Assembly (NCBI GenBank): GCA_019155205.2
Contig: JAHNZQ020000181.1
Location: 2,429,744 to 2,480,340, forward strand
Source: Gracilaria vermiculophylla
Lineage: Eukaryota > Rhodophyta > Florideophyceae > Gracilariales > Gracilariaceae
Direction: 5' to 3'
Length of the DNA: 50,597 nucleotides
Of this stretch, positions 40,635-49,428 are shown in pieces. The notes below the pieces were generated by a model that did no database searches, had not been told where the DNA came from, and saw nothing but the letters and a program-made list of their open reading frames with translations. The first letter of the stretch is position 1; each line of letters begins with the position of its first letter. The translations under genes were made by a program, and so were the position numbers.

Positions 40635-41071
40635 GGCGGCGGTGGCGGCGTGGCGGCGCGGCGGCGCGGCGGCGCGGCGGCGCGGCGGCGAGGAGCCGCG
40701 CCATTTTTGGCGCGGCGCCATTGTTGGCGGCGCGCCACCAATGGCGCCGCGGCTGCGCACCACTTGGTGCGCCGTCGCGGCGCGGCGCGTTGCGTGGCGT
40801 CGCGCGCGCTGCGCGCGCCGCCACGCGCGCGCCGCCACGCGTGCGCCCCCTGCGCAGCCGCACACCCCCCCGCGCTCCGTCCGCCGCGCCCCGCCGCGCC
40901 CGTCGCCGTCCGCATCCGCCCACCCACAACGAACGCACTACAATCTTTACTTGATATTCACACGCACACGCCCAGTTGCCCACACGCAGCGCCGTGCACC
41001 GTCCCAAAAGCTGCGCCTCCCAAAACTCGCACCAGTCCGCACTACTCGCACACGCGGCGGCGGCGCGCCGC
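40334..41071. other. GC-rich interval with hairpin cluster
   Basis: Between the Sec8-like gene and the zinc-finger gene, both minus strand. It contains GGC-rich repeats, a cluster of three inverted repeats at 40695-40772 and the likely promoter of the Sec8-like gene. Frames here are composition-driven. Confidence 0.4.
40695..40772. repeat. Cluster of three hairpin-forming inverted repeats
   Basis: Hairpin 1 (40695-40716): arms GCCGCGCCA and TGGCGCGGC, loop TTTT. Hairpin 2 (40714-40748): outer arms GGCGCCATTG and CAATGGCGCC, perfect over ten bases, with an inner TGGCG/CGCCA pair separated by one mismatch. Hairpin 3 (40755-40772): arms GCGCACCA and TGGTGCGC, loop CT. Hairpins 1 and 2 share three bases. 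Confidence 0.9.
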
Positions 41072-41132
41072 CTACCAGTTGCAGTTGGGCCGCACAATGG
41101 GCGTGAGCACGGGCGCGAGCACCGCGTGCGGC

Positions 41133-41165
<33 letters not shown>

Positions 41166-41557
41166 ACGCTGCCGCCGCCCGAGTCGTGCGGCAGCGGCGA
41201 GAACGGCGCCAGCGGGCTCAGCGGCATGGGCGAGATGCCGGGGCACACAATGGGCGAGCTCACGGGCAGCGGCGAGCAGCGCGCGGGCGGCGCAAAGCCG
41301 CCAAACGGGTTGCCGGTGCGCACAAACGCGTCCTGCGCCCCGACAAACTTGGCGCCGCCGCCCTCGTCGTCGCTGTCCTCCAGCTCCATGGCGATGGGCA
41401 TCTTGGGCATCTTGTTGTTGCCGAACAGCGCGTGCGCTTTGGCGCCGCTGCCAGTGCCCATGCCGCTGCCGCTGCCGTTGCCGCTGCCGCTGCCGCAGCC
41501 GTGGCCGTGGCCGCTGCTCATGCCGCTGCCGCTGCCGCTGCCGCTGCCGCTGCCGCT

Positions 41558-41589
<32 letters not shown>

Positions 41590-42393
41590 TTGGCGCGGCG
41601 GGCGGCGCGGCGGGCACGCGCAGGTCGAACGCCGCGCTGGGGCCGGACGCCGGCTCCTTGGGCGGCTGGTACCCGAGGAACGGCTTGGGCAGCGAGCCGG
41701 GGATGACGGGCGGCCGCCCGCCGCCGCTGTGCAGCCGCTTGTCGCCCAGCAGCGCGCACGGCGCGGGCAGCGCGTGCGCGTCGGGCGGCGCGGACGCCAG
41801 CGCCAGTGCCGCCGCGCCGAACGACGGCGGCGGCGGCGGCGGCGCCAACGGCGCCGCCGCGGCCGCCACGTCCACGCCGGGCACGCGCAGCGACGCGCCG
41901 TACGGCGCGTGGTGGTGGTGGTGGTGGTGGTGGGGGTGGGGGTGGTGGTGGTGTTGGGCGCGCGAGAAGGCGGTGGGAAGCAGCTCCGCCACGCGACGGG
42001 TGCGCGCGGGCGGAAGCGGCGGCGGCGGCAGCGACGGCGACGGCGGCGACGGCGGCGGCGGCGGCTGCGGCGGCGAGGAGGTGAGCGTGGCGTAGGAGGC
42101 GGCGAGCACAGGCGGAAGGGCGTGATGAGGCTGCGGGGCGGCGGCGTACGGCGAGGTGGAGGCGGGCGCAGGCACAGGCGCGGAGGCGGGCGCAGGCGCA
42201 GGCGCAGACGCAGGCGCAGGCGCAGACGCAGGCGCAGACGCAGGCGCAGGCGCAGGCGCAGGGTAGCGCACGGCGTTGGGGCGGTTGGGGTCGGGGTCGT
42301 CCGGCGTCATCGGGGTGGTGGGCGGGCTGCGGGAGCGGCTCGATGATGACGGGCGGCGCTTGGCGGCCGGGGTGGCGTGCAGCGGCGGGGTGC

Positions 42394-42426
<33 letters not shown>

Positions 42427-42745
42427 GGCGCGTGCTCTTGGGGCGCTTGTGCACGCCGCGCGACGCGACGGGCACGGGCGACGGCGGGGCGGACGGGTGG
42501 CGGCGGCTCTTGGCGACCGGGCAGTTTTGCTCGTGGAAGGTGACGGAGCTCTTCCACATGAAGGTGCGGCCGCAGCGCGGCTGCGAGCACTTGTACGGCT
42601 TCTCGCCCGTGTGCAGGCGCGAGTGCACCTTGAGGTTGGCCTTCTTGTTGAAGACGCGGGCGCACGTGGGGCAGCGGAAGGACTTTTCGGCATCGGCGGA
42701 CATGGGGCGGTGGGTGATGCGCGCGGCGGCGGCGCCGGAGGCCAT
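41072..42745 (-). CDS. C2H2-type zinc-finger protein, probable transcription factor
   Basis: A 557-residue protein with two adjacent fingers near the N-terminus: finger 1 C25-x2-C28-x12-H41-x3-H45, the TGEKPYK linker, and finger 2 C53-x4-C58-x12-H71-x3-C75, a C2HC variant. Linked fingers of this kind normally bind DNA. The rest is disordered and biased: Ala-Pro, Gly-Ser and histidine runs, then a short acidic patch (ELEDSDDEGGG) and a hydrophobic C-terminus ending PIVRPNCNW. Start set at the ATG at 42745; a second ATG at 42703 would keep both fingers. The frame above has a GTG only. Divergent from MOG1, 384 bases apart. Confidence 0.75.
41462..41590 (-). repeat. GCCGCT hexanucleotide repeat encoding Gly-Ser
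   Basis: GCCGCT units, turning to pure GCC at the end, read on the minus strand as Gly-Ser then polyglycine in the zinc-finger protein. Confidence 0.85.
41909..41951 (-). repeat. GGT repeat encoding polyhistidine
   Basis: GGTGGT units with two GGGGT variants, read on the minus strand as histidine runs with prolines (HHHHPHPHHHHHHHH type). Confidence 0.85.
42155..42262 (-). repeat. GGCGCA hexanucleotide repeat encoding Ala-Pro/Ser
   Basis: GGCGCA units with GACGCA and GGAGGC variants, read on the minus strand as alternating alanine and proline with serine. Confidence 0.85.
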
Positions 42746-43129
42746 GCGGGGGGAAGGGGAGGTGGCGCGGCGCGGCGCTGATGGGGAGGGGGGCGGAGGG
42801 GCGCGCGGCACGGCCCACGCGCGCGGCGACGGGCGTGGGCGCGGCCGCTAAAGGAACGGCGCGGCGGATTTTTTGTGGCCCCTTTTTCGGCGCGGCGCGG
42901 CGCGCGGCGCCGATGTAATTGCGCCGCGTGCGCGCGCAACGTGGCGCGGTCGCGCGCGCGCACCGTGTAAGCGCGTTGCACGCGCACCGCCGCCGCGCCG
43001 CTGGCGTGCCGCCTGTGGCACCTCTGCGCTGCCGCCGCCGCTCCCGCCGCGCCCGCCGCCCCCACCGCCGCGCCCGCCGCGCCCGCCGCGCCCGCCGCTC
43101 CCGCCGCCCCCGCGCTCGTGCGACGCCGC
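42746..43129. promoter_or_regulatory. Divergent promoter of the zinc-finger gene and MOG1
   Basis: 384 bases, extremely GC-rich, with GCCCGCCGC repeats before the MOG1 start. No TATA box seen. Shared promoter is inferred from the head-to-head layout. Confidence 0.4.
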
Positions 43130-43750
43130 ATGGCCGCCTCCGCGCCGCCCCAGCGCGAGCGCCGGCGCGCGCTGTTCGGCGGCGCCATCAGCACGGTGGT
43201 GCCCGACGACTTTGCCGACGTGAGCCGCTTCCGCCACGTGCCCGACAACCAGGAGGTGTTTGCGCACGCCGAGAGCGACCGCTCGCTCATCATCGAGCTG
43301 GTGCAGCTGGACGCGGCCATCCCGGCGGCGCCGCACCGCACGGCCGCCAGCCACCACCTGGCGCTGATTGCGCACGACTCGGGCGCCGTGCGCGCCACCG
43401 AGTGCAGCACGCAGCAGCTGGACGTGGGCAAGTTGGCGGCGCTCCCCGCCGCCGACGCCGCCGTCAGCGTGTCGTACGCGCTCGGCCAGCACGCCGTGCC
43501 CAAGTTGCGCGACGCGCGCGCGCACGCCAACAGCGTCAACGTGCACGTGGTGTGCATTCGTTTACCCAAGTTCGGCACCGACGTGCTGCTGTCGTTCAAC
43601 GACCCGGTGGCGCTGCACCCGCAGTCCAGCAGCGCGGCGGCGCGCTCGGCCGTGGCGCAGCCGCAGCAGAGCGACGCGGCGGCGCGCGCCGCCGTGCTGC
43701 AGCGCGCGCTGCACGCGCTTGTCATCCACGACTGCCGCCTGTTTGGCTGA
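43130..43750 (+). CDS. MOG1: MOG1/RANGRF-like Ran-binding protein
   Basis: A 206-residue protein with the Mog1 signature near the N-terminus: LFGGAISTVVP, then DVSRFRHVPDNQEVFAH and SLIIELVQL, the blocks that form the Ran-binding surface. A DIA-type acidic-helix segment and the LVIHDCRLF end complete the fold. Mog1 promotes nucleotide release from Ran and supports nuclear protein import. The frame begins four codons earlier at a GTG; the ATG at 43130 is used. Its last 29 bases overlap the end of the MoaC gene on the other strand. Confidence 0.85.
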   Translation: MAASAPPQRERRRALFGGAISTVVPDDFADVSRFRHVPDNQEVFAHAESDRSLIIELVQLDAAIPAAPHRTAASHHLALIAHDSGAVRATECSTQQLDVGKLAALPAADAAVSVSYALGQHAVPKLRDARAHANSVNVHVVCIRLPKFGTDVLLSFNDPVALHPQSSSAAARSAVAQPQQSDAAARAAVLQRALHALVIHDCRLFG

Positions 43751-44119
43751 GCGGCGGCGCGCGGCGGTGGAAGTCGCCGCGCGCGCCGCCCGTCTTGCTG
43801 TCCAGCCGGATGTTGGCGATGCGCATGTGCTTGCCGCCGCTCTTGCACATGTCGTACACGGTGAGCGCGGCCACCGACACGGCCGTGAGCGCCTCCATCT
43901 CCACGCCGGTGCGCGCGGCCGCGCGCGCGCTGGCCGCGATGTGCACCACCGCCGCGTCGCGCGCCAGCCGCACGTCCACGCGCACGTGCGACAACGCCAC
44001 CGCGTGGCACAGCGGGATGAGCGAGCTCGTGCGCTTGGCGCCCTGCAGCCCCGCCAGCTGCGCCACCGTCAGCACATCGCCCTTGCGCATGCGCGCCTCC
44101 GCCTCCGCCTCCGCGTCTG

Positions 44120-44150
<31 letters not shown>

Positions 44151-44339
44151 CTCCGCCTCCGCCTCCGCCTCCGCGTCCGCGGGCGCGTCTGCGTCGCGTG
44201 CCGCCGCGCGCCGCAGCAGCGCGTGGATGCGCTCGCCCACGTGCACCTCGCCGCTGGCCGTCGCCGTGCGCGTGCTCACGCGCTTGTGCGACACGTCCAC
44301 CATGCGCGCGTGGCGCTGCGCGTCCAGGTGCGTCAACGT

Positions 44340-44370
<31 letters not shown>

Positions 44371-44459
44371 AGGGCGGCGGTGCGCGGCGCGGCGTGGCGC
44401 GGCGGCTGGCGGCGCAGGCGGCGCGCCAGCCGCTGGCCGCTCATCAGCCGCGTGCGCAT
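43722..44459 (-). CDS. CNX3: MoaC / CNX3, cyclic pyranopterin monophosphate synthase
   Basis: A 245-residue enzyme of molybdenum-cofactor biosynthesis; it acts after MoaA/CNX2 in mitochondria. Residues 1-30 are arginine-rich without acids, a presequence, followed by a ten-glycine run. MoaC blocks: LTHLDAQRHARMVDVSHKRVSTR (42-64), KGDVLTVAQLAGLQGAKRTSSLIPLCH (126-152), GVEMEALTAVSVAALTVYDMCKS (185-207), which contain the catalytic lysine and aspartate of the family. Between blocks one and two an insertion of about 30 residues of alternating Glu/Asp and Ala (about 90-122) comes from a TCCGCG/TCCGCC repeat. Start at the ATG at 44459. Confidence 0.92.
44097..44184 (-). repeat. TCCGCG/TCCGCC hexanucleotide repeat inside MoaC
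   Basis: About 14 units read on the minus strand as Glu-Ala and Asp-Ala, inserted between conserved MoaC blocks. Confidence 0.9.
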
Positions 44460-44622
44460 GTCGTGTGTGTTGGTGGAGCTTTAGTTGTTGTATGGGGGCG
44501 TGCGCGGGCGCGGGCGCTGCGCGAGCAAAGGCGCCATGGCGGCGGCGGCGCGCCGCGCGCAACAGCGCAAGCACAATTTATTTGTCAAAACGACGCGCGG
44601 CGACGCGCGCCGCGGCCTCACC

Positions 44623-45237
44623 TCACCGCACCTTGACCACCTGCACCTCGAAGATGAGCGGCTCCTTGGCGTGGCTCGCCAGCGAGCGCCTGCCGCCAAA
44701 GTGCGGCGGAATGGGGCCCGCGCCGCGCACGCCGTCCACGTAGCCCAGCTCGGGCGGCACAATGAAGCGCCGCCGCCCGCCCTCGCGCATGCCCGCCACC
44801 CCCGCGTCGAAGCCGCGCACCACGTCGCCGCTGCCGCATCGAAACACAAACGTGTCGAAGCGCTCAAAGCCGTAGCTGCCGTCCACAAAGTACCCGTTGC
44901 TGCGCCGCAGCACGTACTTGACCCACACCACGCTGCCGCCCTGCACCACGCCCCCGTCGCCGCGCCCCTCGAACAGCTCCTGCACCTTGAGCCCGTCCTG
45001 CACGCGGAACACCCCCGCGCCCCACTCCGCCGCTCCCGCCGCCGCCGCCGCCTTGCAGCCGCGCGCGCGCGCGCACGGCAGCACGGCCAGCGCCGCCACC
45101 ACGCCCTCAATCACCCCGCGCCTGGACAGTGTGCATGCCGCCGCCGCCGCCCCCGCCGCCGCCCGTCTGCCGCATGCCGCACCGGCGGCGCGCGTGCGCA
45201 GCCGCCGCGCGCCGCACGGTGCGCAAAAGGCCGCCAT
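44623..45237 (-). CDS. FKBP-type peptidyl-prolyl isomerase, probably thylakoid lumen
   Basis: A 204-residue protein with a two-part targeting signal: an arginine/alanine-rich stretch (1-35), then a twin-arginine RR at 39-40 followed by a hydrophobic core (42-54), typical for Tat transport into the thylakoid lumen. The FKBP domain (about 78-204) shows YGFERFDTFVFRCGSG, VVRGFDAGVAGMREGG, RRRFIVPPELGYV and the final LIFEVQVVKV. It isomerises X-Pro bonds. It sits head to head with the NusG-like gene, 272 bases apart, and 163 bases above the MoaC start on the same strand. Start at 45237, where the ATG begins the targeting signal. Confidence 0.85.
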   Translation of the reverse strand: MAAFCAPCGARRLRTRAAGAACGRRAAAGAAAAACTLSRRGVIEGVVAALAVLPCARARGCKAAAAAGAAEWGAGVFRVQDGLKVQELFEGRGDGGVVQGGSVVWVKYVLRRSNGYFVDGSYGFERFDTFVFRCGSGDVVRGFDAGVAGMREGGRRRFIVPPELGYVDGVRGAGPIPPHFGGRRSLASHAKEPLIFEVQVVKVR

Positions 45238-45509
45238 CGAGCCGTGATGCGCGCGCGCGTTGCGCCGAGCAACGCGCCGCCCGTGGCGCCGCGCGCGAGC
45301 TCGCGCCCCCCAAAATAAGCGCCAACCAGCTCAAGCGCCCCGCAGCCGCAGCCGCAGCCGCAGCCGCAGCCGCATCCGCCGCGCGTTTGTGGCCTGCGCG
45401 CCGCCGCCACCGCGCGCCGTCCGCCACGAGCCGCCCGCCACGCGCCGCCCGCCCGCCGTCGCCGCCGCCGCCGCCGCCGCTGCCGCCGCCGCGCGCTCTC
45501 CCACCGCCG
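45238..45509. promoter_or_regulatory. Divergent promoter of FKBP and NusG-like genes
   Basis: 272 bases between two start codons facing away from each other. Contains an AAAATAAG element near 45312 and a GCAGCC hexanucleotide run at about 45340-45378. A shared promoter is inferred from the layout. Confidence 0.45.
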
Positions 45510-48056
45510 ATGCGCTCCTCTGCGCGCGCCGCCGCCTTCATCGCGGCGCACGCGCCGCCGTCGCGCGCCGCGCCCCGCCGCGCCCCGCTGTGCGCGCGCC
45601 GCCCCACGCGCCGCCGCTCGCCGCGCGCGCGCTGGGCGTGCTGCCTCGCCGACCACGCCGCCGACCACCACGCCGCCGCCGACCACCACGCCGCCGCCGA
45701 CCACCACGCCGCCACCGACCACCACGCCGCCACCGACCACCACGCCGCCGAGCGCGCGCGAGGCCCCCCGCGCGCGCAGGCCGAGGGTGTCGTGTCGCCC
45801 GACAGCGCAGGTGCCGCCTTCCAGGAGGCGCTGTCCAAGGAGTGGCACACCCTCGACTTGTTCGATGACGCCTCAGCCTCGCAACCGCCGCTCCACGGGG
45901 CAGACCACCTGTTTCCAGACCACCTGTTTCCAGACCAACATGAACAAGCCGACCGTGCTCTCCAAACCGATCAACAGCAATCCGCGTTGCAGCAGCTTTC
46001 CAACGGAGCAGCGCCCACCAACAACAGCAGCAGCAGCAGCAGCAGCAGCAAGAAGAAGAGAAACAGAGCCAAAAAGACAAGCACAGCCGCAACTCAACAA
46101 CCGCCACCGCCGTCGTCACAATCTGAAACCTGGACCAGTGACGCACGCTGGTATTTCGTTCAGGTCAAGCCGGGATGTGAGCAGAGCTGCGCCATCTCCA
46201 TACGCAACATGAGCGAATCCGTGGATGCGCACATCCACGAGGTGCTCGTGCCCACCACCAAGATCATGCGCCTGACCAAAGGCGGAAAAGCCGTCAGCAA
46301 AGAGGAGCGCTTCTTCCCGGGTTACATCATTCTCCTTGTGTCCATGAGTCGCTTCGGCTACACGCAAATCCTGCGCGTCCCAAACGTGCAGTGCTTCATG
46401 AATGACCCCAACCGAGACAAGAAGAAGGATGACCCTTTTCGCCCTCCGCTTCCTGTCAAGGACTCCGAAATGAAACTCGTCTTCCAGAAGATGACGGAAG
46501 CTGAAAGCGGCAAGCCAGAAGTGAAAACCACCGTCAGACCCGGTGACCCTGTCGAAATCACCTCCGGTGCGTATCAGGGCAACAAAGGCAGGGTGACCGA
46601 AGTGAAACCCGATCTCAACATTGTCAAGGCAGAACTCGTCATTTATGGTAGAATAAGCGCTCTTGAACTCGAGTTCCACCAGGTGCGCGTCATCGACGAA
46701 GCCCAACTGGAGTCGTACTTGACGCAAAACGAGGCTGTGCGCGAGAAGATAGACACCGAGACGATAAAGCACGAAAGCACCGAGTCCGAGCCCCCCGCGG
46801 CGGAAGCCGCCGTGGCTTCCCCTCAACATGATCTATTGCAATTGCTCAACGACATTGAGGATGACGCCCAAGACGCGCAACCCGTTGCGCATTACAATCT
46901 CGCCGACGAGCACGGCTTTGCCTCCGCTTCGAGCGCTGACGATTCCAAACAAACAACTGCCAGTGATTCTTTACTTGCGTCAAGCGACGGCGGTGGGCAA
47001 GCATCCGAAAAAGGAAAAGAGAGCAACAAAAAGCAAGCGCTAAATGACGATCAGCTTTTGGACGATTTGCTGTTTGAATCTGACGCAGACAGTAGTAGCG
47101 ATGATCTGGCCGCCTTTCTCAACGACGACAACGACGACGATGATACAGACGTGTGGCAGCTCGATGAGGGTGAAAAAAGCGCACCGTCCATGTTTGACGA
47201 CACGGACGATGGCTTTGAACCGCTGAGCGATGACAAGCAGGGTGCATCGTCGCTCATTGACGAAGCGGAACATCCATTCAACGCCCCCGACGATGGGTTT
47301 ACGGAAGTGAGCAACACAAGGCACGCGAGCAAAAAGAGTGCACCGTCGCCCGCGAATGCGCAAGATGCTCGCATGCGCGACGATGTTTTGAGAGGGGTGA
47401 CCATGTGTGACAGCAGCTGCTTCGATGTGAACGCATTCGAGGATGAAGTTGGCTTTGGGCGCATGTTGGGGGAGGAGGAGCGCGACGACCAAGCCGAATT
47501 GGGCGATGCACATGGTGAGCTGGAAAAAGAGCTCGAAAGCATGTGGCATGATGTGGACATGCCAAAGCGCACGGCGCAAAGCGAAACGCACAACACGGCG
47601 GCGTCCGTTTGTTCAACGCCTAAAGACGAGGCAGCAGCAAATGAAGAGCGCCGCGTGCCAAAGGCGGGCTGTGCAAATTTGGCGCGGCACATGAGCGCAT
47701 GGGCGGAAGAGGACGAGCTTCCTCTGGTTCCGCCCGAAGATGTGCACAGAATCGGTGCAGAGGCAATGACGCAGGACATGTTTGCGGAACTGCGTCGCGT
47801 GGAACGAGAGAATGACCGAAAGTACGACATGGTGCCTCGTGGATACGACGAGTGCGAGCCGATTGTTGAGGTTGGTGTGGAGACAGCAACGATCGACATC
47901 ATGCAGCCCAGCACGCGCGAATGGCTGCAGTTTGAAGAATTTGACTACGAAGACGTGAAGCGCAAATCGCGAGCGGCGCGCAAGGGCAGGCAGCAGCGGC
48001 GCCAACGGCGCCGAAGAGGCGGCAGCTCGCATTCGGCCTCAAACAGCGCGGGCTGA
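45510..48056 (+). CDS. nusG: NusG-type transcription factor, probably plastid, with long acidic tail
   Basis: An 848-residue protein. Residues 1-45 are arginine/alanine/proline-rich, a plastid-type transit peptide. Repeats of Asp-His-His-Ala-Ala follow (48-80), then a polyserine stretch and a basic patch. The NGN domain (about 214-335) starts RWYFVQVKPGCEQS, with the typical FPGYIILLVSM; the KOW domain (about 345-395) shows RPGDPVEITSGAYQGNKGRVTEV and ends in a VRVI strand. NusG proteins bind RNA polymerase and ribosomes; plant plastid NusG (pTAC13) is part of the plastid-encoded polymerase. The C-terminal 450 residues are an acidic, mostly disordered extension not present in bacterial NusG, ending in a lysine/arginine-rich tail. 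Start at 45510, where the transit peptide begins. Confidence 0.85.
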   Translation: MRSSARAAAFIAAHAPPSRAAPRRAPLCARRPTRRRSPRARWACCLADHAADHHAAADHHAAADHHAATDHHAATDHHAAERARGPPRAQAEGVVSPDSAGAAFQEALSKEWHTLDLFDDASASQPPLHGADHLFPDHLFPDQHEQADRALQTDQQQSALQQLSNGAAPTNNSSSSSSSSKKKRNRAKKTSTAATQQPPPPSSQSETWTSDARWYFVQVKPGCEQSCAISIRNMSESVDAHIHEVLVPTTKIMRLTKGGKAVSKEERFFPGYIILLVSMSRFGYTQILRVPNVQCFMNDPNRDKKKDDPFRPPLPVKDSEMKLVFQKMTEAESGKPEVKTTVRPGDPVEITSGAYQGNKGRVTEVKPDLNIVKAELVIYGRISALELEFHQVRVIDEAQLESYLTQNEAVREKIDTETIKHESTESEPPAAEAAVASPQHDLLQLLNDIEDDAQDAQPVAHYNLADEHGFASASSADDSKQTTASDSLLASSDGGGQASEKGKESNKKQALNDDQLLDDLLFESDADSSSDDLAAFLNDDNDDDDTDVWQLDEGEKSAPSMFDDTDDGFEPLSDDKQGASSLIDEAEHPFNAPDDGFTEVSNTRHASKKSAPSPANAQDARMRDDVLRGVTMCDSSCFDVNAFEDEVGFGRMLGEEERDDQAELGDAHGELEKELESMWHDVDMPKRTAQSETHNTAASVCSTPKDEAAANEERRVPKAGCANLARHMSAWAEEDELPLVPPEDVHRIGAEAMTQDMFAELRRVERENDRKYDMVPRGYDECEPIVEVGVETATIDIMQPSTREWLQFEEFDYEDVKRKSRAARKGRQQRRQRRRRGGSSHSASNSAG
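45655..45752 (+). repeat. 18-bp (15-bp core) tandem repeat encoding DHHAA-A/T
   Basis: About five copies of a GCCGACCACCACGCCGCC-type unit, read in frame as Ala/Thr-Asp-His-His-Ala-Ala in the NusG-like protein. Confidence 0.9.
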
Positions 48057-48492
48057 GGCGCAGTTGACGTGCCTTTTGTGCGCTGATGCAACGGTTTGTT
48101 TCAGTTGTTGTGTGTGTGTGTACAGGTAGAATGGGCTCCCTGCGCTCAAGCAGCCGCAGCCGTGCGCCGCGCGTGAAGCGCGGAAGGGGGGGGGGCTAAC
48201 ATAAACAGGCGACCGGCGGTTGGCCATGTGGTGCACATTCAAAGCGCGCAAAACAAAAGTGGTGCCATGGGGAGCGATTTGCACATGAGCATATTAACTA
48301 TGCATGATTATGATAGTGATGTTAACGAGATTGTAATAAGTTTGTAACACACAACACAGCGCAGTGTTCGGACGGCGGCCAACTTGCAACAAAAGAAAAG
48401 AGCGCCAATGCGCAGTTGGCAACAGGTGTGCGCGGCGGACAGCCAACATCACTGGTGGCGCCCGTGCTGCATGCGTTCAACGCAGAGACGAC
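48057..48492. other. Convergent intergenic region
   Basis: Separates the ends of the NusG-like gene (+) and the kinase (-). Contains a TG repeat near 48105, a G10 run near 48190 and an AT-richer patch around 48300. No gene. Confidence 0.5.
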
Positions 48493-48964
48493 TCACAACA
48501 GGGAGCTGGAAGAGCTAGCGCCCACGTTCCTCTTCTTGAACAGGGAGGAGAGGGAGCCCTTGGATTTGGTGCTGAGCATTTCGCTGTGCGCCGCCTCCAG
48601 CTCCGAAATGACCTCGTCCCAGCCCGGGCGCAGCTCCGGGTTGACATGCCAGCAGCGCGCAATAATCGTCTTGAGACGTTCGTTCTTGATCTTCTTCTGC
48701 GACGGCCTGAGGTTCTTGACAACCACGTCGCGCGCGACGACGAGCGAGATTTGGAACTCAAACGGGCGCTCGTCCATGAAAATCTCGTTGCAGATGAGCG
48801 CAAAGCTGTACGTGTCCGCCTTTTCCGAGTAGCGGCTGTGGCTGGTCACCTCCGGCGCCATGTAGCGGTACGAGCCGGTCTCGCCGGTCATGTGCCGGTT
48901 CTGGTCGTGGTCGATGAAGCGACTGAAGCCAAAGTCGGTGAGCATGGGCTCGTAGTCGTCGTCC

Positions 48965-48997
<33 letters not shown>

Positions 48998-49428
48998 ATC
49001 ACGTCGTTGGAGTGCAGGTACTTGAGGCCGTGCGCCAAGCCCAGCACAATCTTGAAGCGCAGCGCGTTGCCCTTCTTGCGCACCAGCCGCGAGTTGTACA
49101 GCGCGTGGCCGAGCTCGCCCTTCTCGGCGAAGCGCGTCACCAGCGCGGCGCCGGGCGGGTCTTTGGTCAAGTACATGCCCTTGAACTGCACAATGTTCTT
49201 GTGGCGCATCTTGGACATGATTTCCAGCTCGTTCTTCACCGAGTTGAAGTCGTTCTTGAGGATGGACGCCGAGTACACCTTGATGGCCACCTTGGCGTTC
49301 TGGTACTGGCCCACGTACGTGGTGCCGGACGCCCCATCGCCGAGCTTGTTGCCGAACGTGACCGCGTCGTGGTCGATGACGTACTGCGTGTTTTCGAACA
49401 TCGAGCACAGCTCGAGGAACTTTTGCAT
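48493..49428 (-). CDS. Tyrosine-kinase-like (Raf/MLK-type) protein kinase
   Basis: A 311-residue protein that is almost only a kinase domain. The glycine loop GDGASGTTY is at 30-38, ATP-binding K50 in VAIK, alpha-C glutamate probably E67, HRDIKPAN at 145-152 with catalytic D147, DFG at 165-167, and APE at 191-193. The HRDIKPANILLDD segment and TDFGFSR fit a serine/threonine kinase of the TKL group. The C-terminus is a short lysine/serine tail. Substrate unknown; signalling role expected. Start at the ATG at 49428; the frame extends upstream without an ATG closer to the domain and through composition-biased sequence. Confidence 0.87.

Noticed and set aside
42307..44574. 755-codon minus-strand frame across MOG1 and MoaC
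   Set aside because: It is arginine/alanine-rich composition noise; MoaC is in another frame of the same strand.
45107..45850. Minus-strand frames over the FKBP/NusG promoter and NusG start
   Set aside because: They reflect the DHHAA repeat and GC bias; no motif.
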